Positions 11,383-23,429 of a stretch of 64,000 nt of DNA are shown here, piece after piece; positions within the stretch are counted from its first letter, which is position 1; each line of letters starts with the position of its first letter. Below the pieces are notes generated by a model. The model was not told where the DNA came from and made no database searches. It worked only from the letters and a program-made list of their open reading frames with translations. This stretch comes from Magallana angulata (lineage: Eukaryota; Mollusca; Bivalvia; Ostreida; Ostreidae), in contig NC_069111.1 in NCBI RefSeq assembly GCF_025612915.1, forward strand, positions 51,049,462 through 51,113,461, given 5' to 3'. The position numbers and the translations under genes are program-made.

Positions 11383-12136
11383 CTCCCTCCGTTACGGGAC
11401 TCGTGTCGGGATTACACAACTCTCGCGTGAATTACGTCCTCGTGTGATCAGGAAGCGGCACCTTTGCAGAATTTTTTAAATGCTGGACTGCTCAGGTTCA
11501 AACACACTCCTAAGGAGTATATGTAATACTATGTTTTTCTCGTAACTTTCGTCTGTCCGTCTGAAAATGGCCAAACTATTTCGGGAAAAGATTGTACATT
11601 TATTAATGAATCGTTAATTAGAACGGTAAGATTTGTGTACTATGTAGCTGACAGTTTATGAAATTATTTTCTGCAATTAAAGCGATTAATGTTAAAGGAT
11701 TTTGTATAACTTGAGTTGGTTTTTAATGCTAGATTTTAAATTTGATCATAGGACAATGTTGTTAATGAATAGCTGGCTTTGTATTTTATGAATGTCATGA
11801 ACAATCGTAGCATTTTGTCAAACATTGGACTTGCAGTGTTTTATAGTTGATATTTTAAAAATATGCATTTCTCTTTTTTAATCTTTTTTATTATAAGCAG
11901 AAGAATGGCATGACTGAAGTAGTATGTAGTGTATGATTTATTGTGATTCAGTGTACATGCATATTCATTTATCTCATGTTTAAGAGAAGGCAATAAATTT
12001 AATCATGAATTGCAATTATTAATTCTTATTATCAAAAATATGATCAACAAGTCCGCTATATTGTTGCCTAGGGCGCGTGTTCGATCCTGATTGTAACACG
12101 TGTTTTGTGACATAAGGCGCCAGTTGTAGTAATTTG

Positions 12137-12718
12137 TAGCTGCAGGTCCGTATCTCCCGGTCTGAAAAAATTCGGATGGACGACCTGGTAGCTACAGTGC
12201 CTCCCACAGTAAAAAACTGCAATTTATGGCGCACAAAAAATGCGCTAGTTTTGGACTGATTAACCTTATTTTCACACAAATTCTGTGAAAACATTTAGAA
12301 CCATTAAATTCTTCAGACAATTTACTACTGATATTGTCACTTTACTTGCCTCAGACTTTCTCTGAAACATGCTAACCGACCTCGGAAAATAAAGTATATT
12401 AATTAATTCACGTCGAGATCGAGAGTCGCCATTTTTACATGTAAACAAAATGCACCACTTCACTTTACGGGGCTGGTGATGGTGTTTAAAAGAATATTAG
12501 AGGCAAGTAAAGTGACGATAACTGTAGTAAATTGTCTGAGGAAGTTTTTGGAATCAAATATTTGTACAGAATGTGTTCGGAATTGAGATTAATCAGTCCA
12601 AAACTAGCGCAATTTTTTGTGGGCCGTAAATTGCAGTTTTTTTTACTAAGGGAAGCACTGTAGCTCCCAGGTCGTCCATCCGAATTTTTTCAGACCGGGG
12701 GCTACAGACCTGCAGCTA
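12137..12718. mobile_element. Fold-back element with 9 bp target duplication
   Basis: TAGCTGCAGGTC at the left mirrors GACCTGCAGCTA at the right, and arms of about 230 bp remain complementary (GGACGACCTGG against CCAGGTCGTCC). Flanks AGTAATTTG (12,128-12,136) and AGTAATATG (12,719-12,727) form a 9 bp duplication with one change. Nine bases is typical of Mutator-like elements, an inference only. No ORF. Confidence 0.78.
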
Positions 12719-12897
12719 AGTAATATGTTGATAACATGGAATGGAGATGAATACTTGCTTCTTTTTTGATGTGCACAAACTCCTCACACCTTGATATCAT
12801 TCGATATCAATATGACCGTATTTTCATTCATCTATTTGTTCGGCTGAACTGATGTACCATATAAGACATACATAATCATGCAAAATAAGAACCAACC

Positions 12898-13190
12898 AAG
12901 TTTTTGCTTTCACCACTTTTTGCTTGATATCTCGATAACCATAATTACCTTTGTACTCAAACTAGGTTCATCCACTTATATAAAAAATGTCAAGATTATC
13001 TCTATAAACATTTCCCATCTCCGTTAGAAATCTTTTTCCTTTTCATTGAAGTTTTATGAGTGAAAAATGAAAAATGTTTTAAAGGGAGATATCCCGATTT
13101 TTTTTTTCCCTTTTATCGATTTCAACTGTATTTCTTTCACAAGTATGTGTATTTTGATTAATAATCAACAAAGAGTGATGGGACAGACTT
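12898..13190 (-). repeat. Dispersed repeat, copy 1 of 2
   Basis: Read on the minus strand, this runs from AGTCTGTCCCATCAC through GAAATACAGTTGAAATCGAT and GGGAAATGTTTA to ATATCAAGCAAAAAGTGGTG. The same order of blocks occurs on the plus strand at 30,362-30,823. The family is unknown. Confidence 0.7.
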
Positions 13191-13480
13191 TACTAGAGTA
13201 GTTTCCATATTACACAATGATTGTATTACATTTAGTATTTACTGTCAGTTCTTATGATCACCTTCTTTTGCTATTCTGTATAAGAACCATTTTAACAAGA
13301 CCTCGGACTTTCGGTTGGATACAGCTATCTATTTATTGCCTCAGAACAAGTTAAAAATGACGCGGTTTCAAGCGAAATATACACAGATTGCGTAGTCTTA
13401 GCTCAAAAGCCAGACAAATCTTGTTGATTTCAAAGAGCCATGGCCGAGTGGCCAGCAATGAAAAAGACAGGCCTACGCAT

Positions 13481-13679
13481 AGGCGTCGGAACCGGGGGGC
13501 TAGGGGGGGCTTAGCCCCCCCCCCCCCCACTTTTTTTGCAAATTTATACCTTACCATTAGAAACATAACATGATAGAGGGTTCAGCCCACCCCCCCCCCC
13601 CCCACTTTTTCTCACAGGAAAGATTATTGTTTCTAAATATACCTTGAGAGATTGAAAAGTTGGATTCAGAAGCATACTA

Positions 13680-13710
<31 letters not shown>

Positions 13711-13804
13711 CGGATTAGGATTTCCATGATTTTGGGAATTCCTTTTTCTCAATATTTCTGAGGATTAGTCTAGCCCCCCCACTTTCAATTTGCTTCCGAC
13801 GCCA
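13481..13804. repeat. C-rich element with GGCGTCGGAA / TTCCGACGCC ends
   Basis: AGGCGTCGGAAC at the left is mirrored by TTGCTTCCGACGCCA at the right. The interior has poly-C tracts up to about 29 bases. A relative lies at 27,565-27,814. The homopolymers may be poorly assembled. Confidence 0.6.
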
Positions 13805-16142
13805 GTGCTACGTAACATTGTTGTTTGACACAACTACCCAAAGTTCAAGCTCGTGTGAAAAAGGTTCTAATACAAAGTTGATACGAAAACAAAATCACTG
13901 TCCTTTATTTCAATATGACTGTAATCCTCATATTCATACAATAAACTCACTTAATACATATAATATGTGTTTGTTTATTTTACACTTACTGTTTATTATG
14001 TGTTGAAGCGGTAAATCGAGAGAAAAATATTTTTAAAAGTAAAAAAAGGTAAAAATATTAAAAAAAAAAAAAAAAGCGAAGAAATGGGGAAACCGAGTGA
14101 TTAGTAACTTAGCTGCACCTACATGTACTTCCGCAATCAATCACATCCCATTTATACTAAAAAAAAAATTATTGCCAACTTATGTGTTAATGTCGGAGTT
14201 CAGAACATTCAACCAGTTTTCGATTATTTTTAACAATTAATGTCCGCAATTATCGTGTAATTTATCTACTTCCTAAAATATTGTTCAGGTCTTAAAGCAA
14301 AAACCTGTATAAAACTTTATTTTCATAACATGTGAATTGAATTGAATAAAAGCATTTTTATACAGTCCTTAAATAAAAGTTTTATTAAATTACAACTAAT
14401 ATATAATTTTATTCTTTTTCGTATTTGCTGTAAATTCATGGAATACTAGACTTTGACCCGTTCGTGCACCGGTTGACATTGTATATGATGTCGGACATTT
14501 ACGAAATAGATACATCGACACACCGTATTGTTCCCATTTACATAATAAGCATTAAGCCTACAATTATTATAATGCTTTTAATTTCATTACACTCTGCTTA
14601 GTTAGAATAATCAGAATATATATATGACAAATGTGCAATGAAAATTTACACGTATTTGTAATATCGTTTTTGAGTTTATCCATGCAAATGTGCAATTGTG
14701 GAAACAAAAACTAAAGAGCCTCCCGTGATTTAGCGTGAATGTAATGCGCATGCGAAAGTTTGTAAAATCCGAAAAATCCATCTGATTTCCGGTTTTTTAA
14801 AAGAAATTTTCGTTGATTATTAAATAGCGAAGCTTGATTGAGAAAAAATAAAAACAAATTGGTAATCTTCTAGTGCTAATAATGTTTAAAATGTATAAAA
14901 CAAATGACAGTACTCTTCCGATTTCTCGGTATTAAAGCTAAAAAATTCGAGTCTATTATTTTAATATAGTAGTATAGATGTTCAACATATATTCTCGCGC
15001 AATTATGTGAAGGTAATAAATTTTTTTTCCGGGGGGGGGGGGTATTTTTTGGTAAATATTACGATAAAGCAAACGCAGAACAAAGCGAAAAAAAGAAAAA
15101 CAAAACCCGCAAAGAACTATCTCGCAATGTACCAGTAATCGCCTTGGTTACCATTTGCGTTTGGCTGGGAATACGCATATTTAAATAACCAATCGGCGTG
15201 TAATGGTCAACTAATCCGATAGTTTACAACTAAACCTTACGTTTTAAGATTCCTCCGAGTATCATGCCACTTGACATTGAAATAAATTGTTTGCCAAGAC
15301 TAAAACTGCTATGTGTCGTTTATAATGTACAAATGTACATCTAAATGCGTTAATCCTCAAATCTATGTTTTGATATTTTTTGTTGGTTTGTTTTTTACAA
15401 GAGGACCACGCATCCACTAGAAGGAGTTCGGGTCATGTGTTGGAGTCCCCAAGATAATCCAACATAAAGACTTTTAATAAATGGCTTCTGTTAGATTTAT
15501 TGCCGTTAATCATAATGATTATTCCGTGCAAAAGATATAAATTTTAATCTTCAAAGAATTTAAAATGATTATGTATCATTTACTTTAACTTCATGATTAA
15601 TGAATTTGCTTTCACAATCCACATTTTTATGAATTTGACAGCCAATGCAATGACAAATTTACAGTGTTTTTAAATCTCTTTTTCAAATAAATTGCATTGA
15701 GCGTCTATTTTTAAAAATAAAGATCATTGACAACACACATGAAAGGTGGTTTTAAATAATTCCCTATCTCTGGGTAATAAAAGCATGATCATAAATTATC
15801 AACCTTGTTTCGCCACTTTGTTATCTTAAAGCCTTTCAAAACTCTGAATATCTTGCTATTACTTCTTTATATTTTCCTTGTAATACACTGAGATTTCGTT
15901 ACAATTGTCGTAGAAAAAAAATATACATTTATCTACGATTTATCGTATATGTTCACGGACTTTCGTTCTTCGTAATTACAATGATACGAGTATATGAGTA
16001 CAAGGCAACTGCTTAATTGCTTCGTAGCCTCAAATTTAGTGCAGATTATCTATTAATTCTTCTCTTTTTCATTACAAACCCACACAACAATCTATTTCTT
16101 GACAAATAAAACAAGGACAGTAGTTTATGTTTTAGGTTATAT

Positions 16143-16148
16143 TTTATT
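16143..16148 (-). terminator. Poly(A) signal of secreted-protein member 2
   Basis: AATAAA on the minus strand, at the end of a 3' UTR exon that starts near 16,206 after acceptor TTTGCAG. The 3' UTR intron runs back to a GTAACG donor near 16,370. Confidence 0.7.
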
Positions 16149-16384
16149 CGTTAACAGGCAAAAAAGAAACATCACGTGCCCACTGATCTGGTCTTCCTAT
16201 CCCTGCAAAGAGAACAAAAATTCTTAAGTTCAAAAATTCAAGTCAGAACACACGATGGTGATGTAAGATGTCATTGTAAAAAATTTTTCAATAAAGCCGT
16301 TACTAATTATCGCAATCAGTGGTAGCTGAAAGAACACGCACCTGCTAGATAGTTATTTCCCTTGAACGTTACCAAGACGTACAT

Positions 16385-16834
16385 CTAACCAATCATGGGG
16401 AGAGCGGTGTTGTTGGTGAGGGTGGTCAGGAGAAGAACCAGGGGAACTGGAATGGAGAACGGATACGTTAGAGGAAAGTAAAACGATAGACGATTTGATA
16501 TTTCTCCGGAATAGAAAGCAGTTACATGTACGAACAAAAAATTGTTTTTAAGGTGAGTTCAGTTTGACTTACTGTAGTTGACGAAGTTGGCGAAGGTGGA
16601 CTGTTTGGCCAAAGCGTTCAGCTGGTTTCTCTGTTGGCGAGCCTTGAGGAACTCCTGGAGGTACCTCTGCTGGTATTGCTGTCTGCTGACGCCGGCGGCT
16701 CCATAGCTACCGTAGCTCCCGTATCCTCCCAAGCCAGAGTACCCGACTCCGGAGGTCATCAACTGACCTTCCACAACAACGATGGCCACGGCGATAACGC
16801 AGGGCAAGATCATCAAGATGGCGGACTTGTTCAT
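16385..16834 (-). CDS. Small secreted protein, sequon-tail family, member 2
   Basis: Exons 16573-16834 and 16385-16446, phase-1 intron (GTAAGT / TTCCAG), 107 residues. Signal peptide MNKSAILMILPCVIAVAI, probably cleaved after VEG. The body is Gly/Tyr-rich (GYSGLGGYGSYGSYG), then Gln/Arg-rich (QQYQQRYLQEFLKARQQ). Before the splice it has QRNQLNALAKQSTFANFVNY. The last exon encodes IPLVLLLTTL then TNNTALPMIG, with sequon NNT. The start sits in context CACCATGAAC. It is the closest paralogue of the 11 kb gene. GY-rich bodies are common in shell-matrix, silk-like and adhesive proteins, but no function is demonstrated here. Confidence 0.87.
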
Positions 16835-16925
16835 GGTGCTGGTTGAAGTGTTCTGGAAGCGAATCCCCGACTAGTGGAATACTCAAGAGATGAGAGGAGA
16901 TTGTTGATGTGTTGGTCTACGCGGC

Positions 16926-16933
16926 CTTATATA
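16926..16933 (-). promoter_or_regulatory. TATA box of secreted-protein member 2
   Basis: Minus-strand TATATAAG, about 92 bases before the ATG at 16834. Confidence 0.65.
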
Positions 16934-16939
16934 TCCAGT

Positions 16940-19900
16940 TTCTGGAGCTGTTACGACGAATGCGATTGCGTGTATTACGTCATTGTTTGCAATGGTAAGT
17001 GTCGTCTGCCCGAAGTAACGGATGTTAACTTCGGGTAATTATGAACAGGGAAGGAGATTTTTTTGTCGGGTGCAACATGCTTACATGATTATGCAATTGA
17101 AAACCCCCACAGGGCATGTTTCTGTAGTTGTATGTATGGCTAGCATACTTCCTTCTATTTTGAATTTGTTTGACTTGATTTTGTTTCAACGTAAATTTTT
17201 ATATTTCACATATACAGTTGATTTCAAACCATGCACCACGTAAAAGCGCATATGTGGTTTTTTTTCTAAAGAATTTATTTGTTCCTTATTTTCTCTTGTA
17301 GTCTTCACAATATACGTGTATTGCTTTACAGGATTACTAGTATTCTTCTGGTATACATTTAGTTTTTGGAAAATTCTCATTGTTGTATACATGTATAATT
17401 TATGATGAACACCTTCTTTTATATGACTTGCATGCTTCAACTTAATCCTAATATTTGCTAAAATATTAGATTAAGATGAACTCTTGTACATATCTGATTC
17501 TTATGTGTAAAGAAAACTTTCAACAAAACTCGTTATATTATCGAAATAAATGAATTGTATATGGTACACATAATTCCATGTTGTCTGGAAAAGTAATTCC
17601 CCCTTCTTTGTTTGTATTTGCATTTATGGTATTGTTACATTTAGTACACTAAAATTACGAAGACAGAAATATTCATGTTGAGGGAATAGTTCTCTGTGTC
17701 CAATGCGAAAAAAAGAGTATGGATGATTAATATTGTATCGTATATAGGTACTTCACTACACCTCGACTTTTACCTTTTAAAACCCTACGTCAAAAAATGT
17801 TTTATTAATTTGTTCGTATCCATCTATTTGGTTGAACATCGTCTTAATTCAGTGGTTGAAGTGTCGGGTTTGTGAACCGCAGATCCTGAGTTCAAATCCG
17901 CAATAGGCTTTTGTTCATATTCTACAATTAATTTTTGAAAACAATTTTCTATCTAAAATTGCAAATTTTTTCGTCTGTTTGACTAATATACCTCTTATCC
18001 ATCATGGTATCTATAATAATCAAGCAAATATTTGCTGATTTGAGAAACTATTTCAAAGTGTCGTAAACCCCTTAAAAGTTTTTTACTATTTTTTTTTCTA
18101 TTTCACTAAATTTCCCATTCTCTATTAAATGAAATAAATATAATTATCTAATATAATCATTTACATGTTCATTTACATATTCTTAATCTACTTATGACGT
18201 ATTGGTTAAACAGCGCCATATGGGTAGGACACAGATGATCACGTGATCTTGGTATCACCGGTCTCTCAGGGACCACACTTAAGCAATACATCCTACTGAA
18301 ATGGACATTGATCATGCTGGGTAAAGTATAACTTGGATTGATTATAATTTTTGCTTATCAAAATTGGGTTTGTTTTGTTAAGTTTTTATTCTATTGATAA
18401 TAAATATATTAACAATTTTTTGTTGTTTCTCATATCTTAATTATATCGTTCATAATTAATTTTGCTTCACTATTCTTATACATATATGTATATTCTAAAC
18501 ACTATGCTACGTTTTACTTTTAGGAGAATTGACCCTGCGTGCGCAGTGTTTATGCCCTCCATAAACATGATTTACTTTTATTTGCTTGGATGATATAAAA
18601 GATCAAAAAGATAACTCGATGGCGATAAAGCTATATCGCTGATAGCAGTCTGTTTTTGATCTCTCATGTTCATAGCTATGGATTATTATTAATTTAATAA
18701 TGATTAATAAAAACAAATTAATAGTAATACTAGCTTTATAAAATTGCGTTTATTGTATAAAAAAAATATAGGTACTCTGCAAGATTATCCTAAAATTTAT
18801 TGGTTTGCGAGTCAAAAAGTACTTTAAAAACATGTACATCCTTGAGAGTAATAAGCGTTTAAAATCAATAAATATTTTTACAAAATCTATAAGCTTGGGT
18901 ACTTTTCACTTTATAAAATTAATTAAATATCAAATTTTAAAAGACAGATACTATGTCCATTTCATTCTCATGTCCGTTTATGGGGATGTTTGGGGGTGGG
19001 GGGGGGGGGTGTTTTGGGGAATTTAAAAAAAAAAAATGGGGGGGGGGGGTAAGTGAACGAATTTCTGGTTATAGGGTCAGATTCACTTTTTTATTTTACC
19101 GATTGTACCGATCGTATCTATGAAATTAAAAAATATATCATTATGTCCCCTCGCATCCTTTCGTATCGGTAATATCCTTTCGATTCACAGGGTGTTGGTT
19201 AATTTGTGAGTTTTTTAACAAGTATACACAAGAACACATGCACATAGAAATAAAGATGACCAAAATATAACATAAGTGTTTATTAAAATAAAATGACATA
19301 AAAGTAATATTTCTGCTAACCGCGCATCGCAACATCACCACCCCTGAAATTGAAATAAAATAGAATATAAAAATGCATCGTATTTATAGTAATACCGTAT
19401 GTGTAAATGCATAGAATGTGGTTTGCTCTTGCAATACTGATATTTACAAGGTGGAGAGGGACATTTAAACATAAAATAATTTTTTTCTAAAGAACATCTG
19501 AAAATGAAATCACCGTATAATTTTTTGGAAAATATAGAAATATTTAGTAAAAATATGCTTTTGAAAATTCATATGAAGGTAAAATCTGAAAAACTTAAAT
19601 CCGGTTCAGAACTAAAGGTGTAGGTATTACATCTGATGATTTCATCGTCTAGGCTAAGCTTTTTAGAAACATTATCGATGTGAAAATATATATTAGTCAT
19701 GATTATTCTTTTTTATGCAAAAAGGTTAGATAATGGAGGGGTTCCAGTCCTTTTGAAGTAATTCAGATAATATCAGTCTTCAGTTATTTACAATAGGGCT
19801 TATATGGTCATGATGTCCAATACATTCAAAAAAAATATTATAAAGGGGAGGGGGTGATTGCGCATGATTTTTTATAGTTCAACGATAAAAAGGGGATCTT

Positions 19901-20060
19901 TGATATTCTTATTAAAAATGCTATATTAGATAGTCGTAGCAGAGGTTAAAAATTGATCTCTAAAAATCATTCATTCAACGATGTTCCCTTTTCATGTAAT
20001 TATGTCAGTTTGAAGTATCTCATTTTGCGCATGTTCATGTCTATGAATTAATATTTTAGT
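16940..20060. other. Intergenic, no gene recognised
   Basis: AT-rich DNA with poly-G tracts near 18,995 and 19,040. A tRNA-derived SINE remnant lies at about 17,845-17,915. No exons with splice support were found. Confidence 0.55.
17845..17915 (+). mobile_element. tRNA-derived SINE remnant
   Basis: An A-box-like TTAATTCAGTGGTTGAAG is followed about 30 bases later by a B-box-like TGAGTTCAAATCCGC. The arms do not fold as a working tRNA, so this is a SINE head rather than a tRNA gene. Confidence 0.5.
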
Positions 20061-20227
20061 TCTATTTGCTGGAAAGTTGAGACTGCTCTAAACTTATCGG
20101 AAAAGATTTGCCATTTCCACCAAATTTCTTGCATGTGTGAACAAAGATATTTACCATAATAACAAAAGTAAAACAGAAAACATGATTACCAAATGTTAAG
20201 AGAATCGTAGATTTTGAAACAGGGAGT

Positions 20228-20880
20228 TTATCCAATAAGTGGAAGAGCTGTAGAGTTGGAGAATGCCAGCAAAGCAAGAACGGCAGGTACTGAAATGTAG
20301 AAAAAAAAATATATAATGTGAACAAGAAGAAAATGATGAACATTTAAAACACGGCATCTAAACCAATTTTACCAATTGTTATGCTCAATCAACAATTTTT
20401 GTTAAAGATAACGGAAAAAACCATCGGTTCCTCTTGTCTTCTTCATACAAAGATGCACAAAATTGGTAAGTTAAAGAATACCGCGTGCAGACTGAAGCGT
20501 TTTTCAAACGTCAAGAACATAAATTCCCTACCAGCGGCGGTCCATTTTGTGAACGTTGATGCCCGGGCTAAATCATTGAGAGCGTTTCTAATGACAATGG
20601 TCCTTGAGGCTTTTTGCTGCCAATCCCTTAGAGCCATTCTGTATGCGATCAGATTCCTTTGATATTTGGCCCTCTCCTGGGAGTTACCCCCGTAAATGTT
20701 TCCTAGGGCTCCCATGGCACCGTATCCTCCCGCCCCTCCATATCCTCCCGCCCCTCCATATCCTCCATAGCCTCCAGCGGCAGGGTATCCCATCGTTCCA
20801 TACTGAGCGCTCACTTCCACTGCCACATAAGCCAACAGGCAGACGCCGGCTAAGAAGAAAAACTGTTTATTCATCTTCAA
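20228..20880 (-). CDS. Small secreted protein, sequon-tail family, member 3
   Basis: Exons 20532-20880 and 20228-20289, phase-1 intron (GTAGGG / TTTCAG), 136 residues from MKMNK, or 134 if the second ATG at 20874 is used as in its relatives. Signal peptide around FFFLAGVCLLAYVAVEVSA. A Gly/Tyr-rich block (GGYGGYGGAGGYGGAGGYG) with near-exact GGYGGA repeats follows, then a Gln/Arg-rich region and NALNDLARASTFTKWTAA before the splice. The last exon encodes VPAVLALLAF then SNSTALPLIG, with sequon NST. It sits head to head with member 4, 0.9 kb apart. A noncoding 3' exon is likely but was not located. Confidence 0.85.
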
Positions 20881-20949
20881 AGCTCTATGTTCGAACGAAT
20901 CTCCTGCTTTTGCTGTTTGAGGGAGATCTCAGAACATGGATGCCTTTGG

Positions 20950-20957
20950 TTTATATA
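20950..20957 (-). promoter_or_regulatory. TATA box of secreted-protein member 3
   Basis: Minus-strand TATATAAA, 70 bases before the ATG. Confidence 0.65.
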
Positions 20958-20959
20958 TG

Positions 20960-21733
20960 AATGGGGTTGTTGCGTAGCGGGTTTCCTCTGGGCCTGCAGC
21001 GTTTCGTGACGGGTTTTGTAACCTCAGTAGATGAACGCAGAGCTGCTTTCGTTTCTGGTGTAACAGTGTTTCCGCGCATCAATCTCCGCTGACAGTTTGC
21101 ACAACGAGACGGTACCATGGCCATTTACTTGTGTACCCATTGTCCTTACGTTCAAAGCGCGAGGAAACATTGCTGTTACACATTAAGGAGATTTTACCCC
21201 TCACCACTGTTAAGAACTATTTGATTTCATATCTTAATTTTGATAGGGTTACATAGTTCCATTTAACTTTACATGGCTTAGAAAATGCATCAGTGTACAC
21301 ACATAGTCATAAAAATTATCAACTCAAATAGCGTACTCTTTGTTTTGAATGTTGTTAAAATTACATTGGAAAATATGAATAAAAAATAGAAAACATTATC
21401 AAAGAAGCATGTTTCTTTCTTTCTGATGTTTAATTATTTTTGGTGAATTTAGGGGGAAAAGTCTTAAGTTGGAACACAGCCTGAGTTCATCAGAGTGATT
21501 CACATAACACTCGTAATTTGGCAACCTGGCCTCGTCCAGGCGTACACAGATAGCTAGAGTGGGTACTGATTGACGACTGGGGACTTACTTACTGTTAGCT
21601 AACCCGGTCCCCGGAATATCGCTATCCATAAACCTCATCTATCTTTCGTGTCCGCATTATTCCATAATTACAAAGATGTTCTCCCGAAACGTTAATTTTC
21701 TAACGACAACGGAAATCACGTGATATCAAGGGG
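20960..21733. other. Divergent intergenic region between members 3 and 4
   Basis: This is the shared upstream region of two divergent family members. A palindromic TCACGTGA E-box lies at 21,716-21,723, directly before the TATA-like box of member 4. No repeat was recognised. Confidence 0.5.
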
Positions 21734-21741
21734 TATTTAAA
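21734..21741 (+). promoter_or_regulatory. TATA-like box of secreted-protein member 4
   Basis: TATTTAAA, 66 bases before the ATG, immediately preceded by a TCACGTGA E-box at 21,716-21,723. Confidence 0.6.
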
Positions 21742-21806
21742 CTACTGTGCCAATAGTTCGTCAATCTCCAATTTGATAGCAACAACCCAAAGGGGGATTC
21801 GCCACC

Positions 21807-23075
21807 ATGAATAAAGCAATTTTATTCATCGTCGGGACGTTGTTAGCCGTCGTCATTGTGGTTCATGTAAGCTTTTTCCTCCGTTTTGATTTATATCAAT
21901 TTCTCGGAAGATGCAAGAAAGGATATTTACAACATTGTTGTTTTGAGTTTTTAATTTTTAAAGTTTTTTTGTGAAATTTTAGCATCTTTATTCTTCGATC
22001 AAGATATGATTCATTTGAATCTGTTACATATTTTAAGTATTATTGATCTAACAATATTCTTTTTATTTCCAATTGGGGTAAGGGTATGGATATTTTCAAT
22101 AAATACATGTACTTAAGTTGTCAAAATGTAGAAAAAAATATTGGAGACCAACTATTCATAGAAAAAATTTGTCTAGGTATCCACTTTTTAGCTTTTTATG
22201 AATCAAGGAAAGTTTATAATTCGATATCTTAATCTATGAAAACTCTGTTTTGCAAAGTACATGCGGTAGGGACCACCTTGATTGTCCTCTCCAACTGCCA
22301 AATAGTTCATAAAAAGGCTAATTTGCATTTTGGTTTTGACAAAAGTGAATAGTAGGAAAGTTATTGTACAAGAATATTCAATTAAGCCGTTACTTAGATA
22401 GACCCAGTTGTCAATTGGCAGGTTTTGTAACACTAAAGACAGGGAAATTTGTCTTTATGTCCATGGGGGAACAATAATTGATAATGCGAGTTGTGGCTAG
22501 AAAGGTAAGTAAACTAATCCCTGAAATGTTGTCCCCTTACAGTGTCAGAAGGTGATGGTGATCCGGCCCCAGACCGGGTACCGACCCAACTACAACATGT
22601 ACAACCAGATGGCTAACGCCCGCCAACCCTCCTTCTCCCAGCAAGACGGATACCTGTACGCTCTCAACATTAACCAGCAATACACAGATGCCAACGAGGC
22701 CCAGAACCTACTGAGGACTGTGCAGGCCATCCGACAGGCCACTTATGACTCCAGGCTGGGGTCAATTCTTAACCTCCGTAAGTATTCGTCGGGGGGGATG
22801 GGGATGGGGAATGGGGGATATAATCAGCTAGATTTTACTTAAAATGAATGTGTGTTTTAATTAAAGCGTTCTTAATTATTTACGGTTATTTGATTTAATG
22901 GTTCTTTTAGAAAAGTTTAGAAATCGGGTTTTTTAATCAGAAAATAAATGTTGTCAATATCATCGTAGAAAACATGTATGTATTGAAAGATTAATGCCCG
23001 TTTCCGTTTCTTTCAGTGTTGAGTACTTTTGTTGGTCTTTTGCTCACCAACTCCACCGGTGCTATTGCTGGTTAA
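21807..23075 (+). CDS. Small secreted protein, sequon-tail family, member 4
   Basis: Exons 21807-21866, 22543-22777 and 23017-23075 give 117 residues. The extra first intron is phase 0 and separates most of the signal peptide (MNKAILFIVGTLLAVVIVVH) from CQKVMVIRPQTGYR. The body is Asn/Gln/Tyr-rich (YNMYNQMANARQ, NINQQYTDANEAQN). The last phase-1 exon encodes LLSTFVGLLL then TNSTGAIAG, with sequon NST. The start context GCCACCATGA is ideal. A 3' UTR intron runs from 23,115 to 23,346. It differs from members 1-3 in lacking a Gly/Tyr block, and it shares the TNxTGxxAG ending with member 5. Confidence 0.87.
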
Positions 23076-23396
23076 AATGCATAAAACTACTTCCAAATCA
23101 GTTGTATTGTTCAGGTATGTATAATGTCCATTATAATCCATATTTATAATTAAGATAATTCATTTTAAAAAATAACTGGTTTAAAATTTCCAGTAATAAA
23201 ACTTATACATAGTTTATTTGATTCAGGTACTTCAGGAATAAGAAAATAATGAAGATATATAAGTGTCTTATTGGCGCTAGTATTCTGTGTTCTATGCTCT
23301 CACACAGTCGATATTATTATATTTTGTTTTATTTTTTTTATTTCAGGGATGGGCGGCCATAATTATTGCGTGATGTTTACAATATGTGTTTCTTTC

Positions 23397-23402
23397 AATA
23401 AA
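23397..23402 (+). terminator. Poly(A) signal of secreted-protein member 4
   Basis: AATAAA about 50 bases into the noncoding last exon that starts at 23,347. Confidence 0.75.
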
Positions 23403-23429
23403 ATGACATACCCTTTTATTTTCTATTAT

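Larger units (their letters stand above)
11450..16137. other. Intergenic, repeats only
   Basis: There is no credible exon. It holds the fold-back element at 12,137-12,718, a dispersed repeat at 12,898-13,190, a C-rich element at 13,481-13,804, and AT-rich DNA. The stretch near 14,440-14,950 (starting ACTAGACTTTGACCCG) looks like another dispersed repeat, but I could not define its ends. Confidence 0.55.

Noticed and set aside
11051-11447. 92- and 110-codon plus-strand ORFs
   Set aside because: Antisense to exon 1 of member 1, with no supporting signals.
20604-20960. 118-codon plus-strand ORF opposite secreted-protein member 3
   Set aside because: Antisense shadow of the Gly/Tyr-rich exon (repetitive ILPPLHILPPLHI). 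The minus-strand gene has the signal peptide, splice sites and TATA box.
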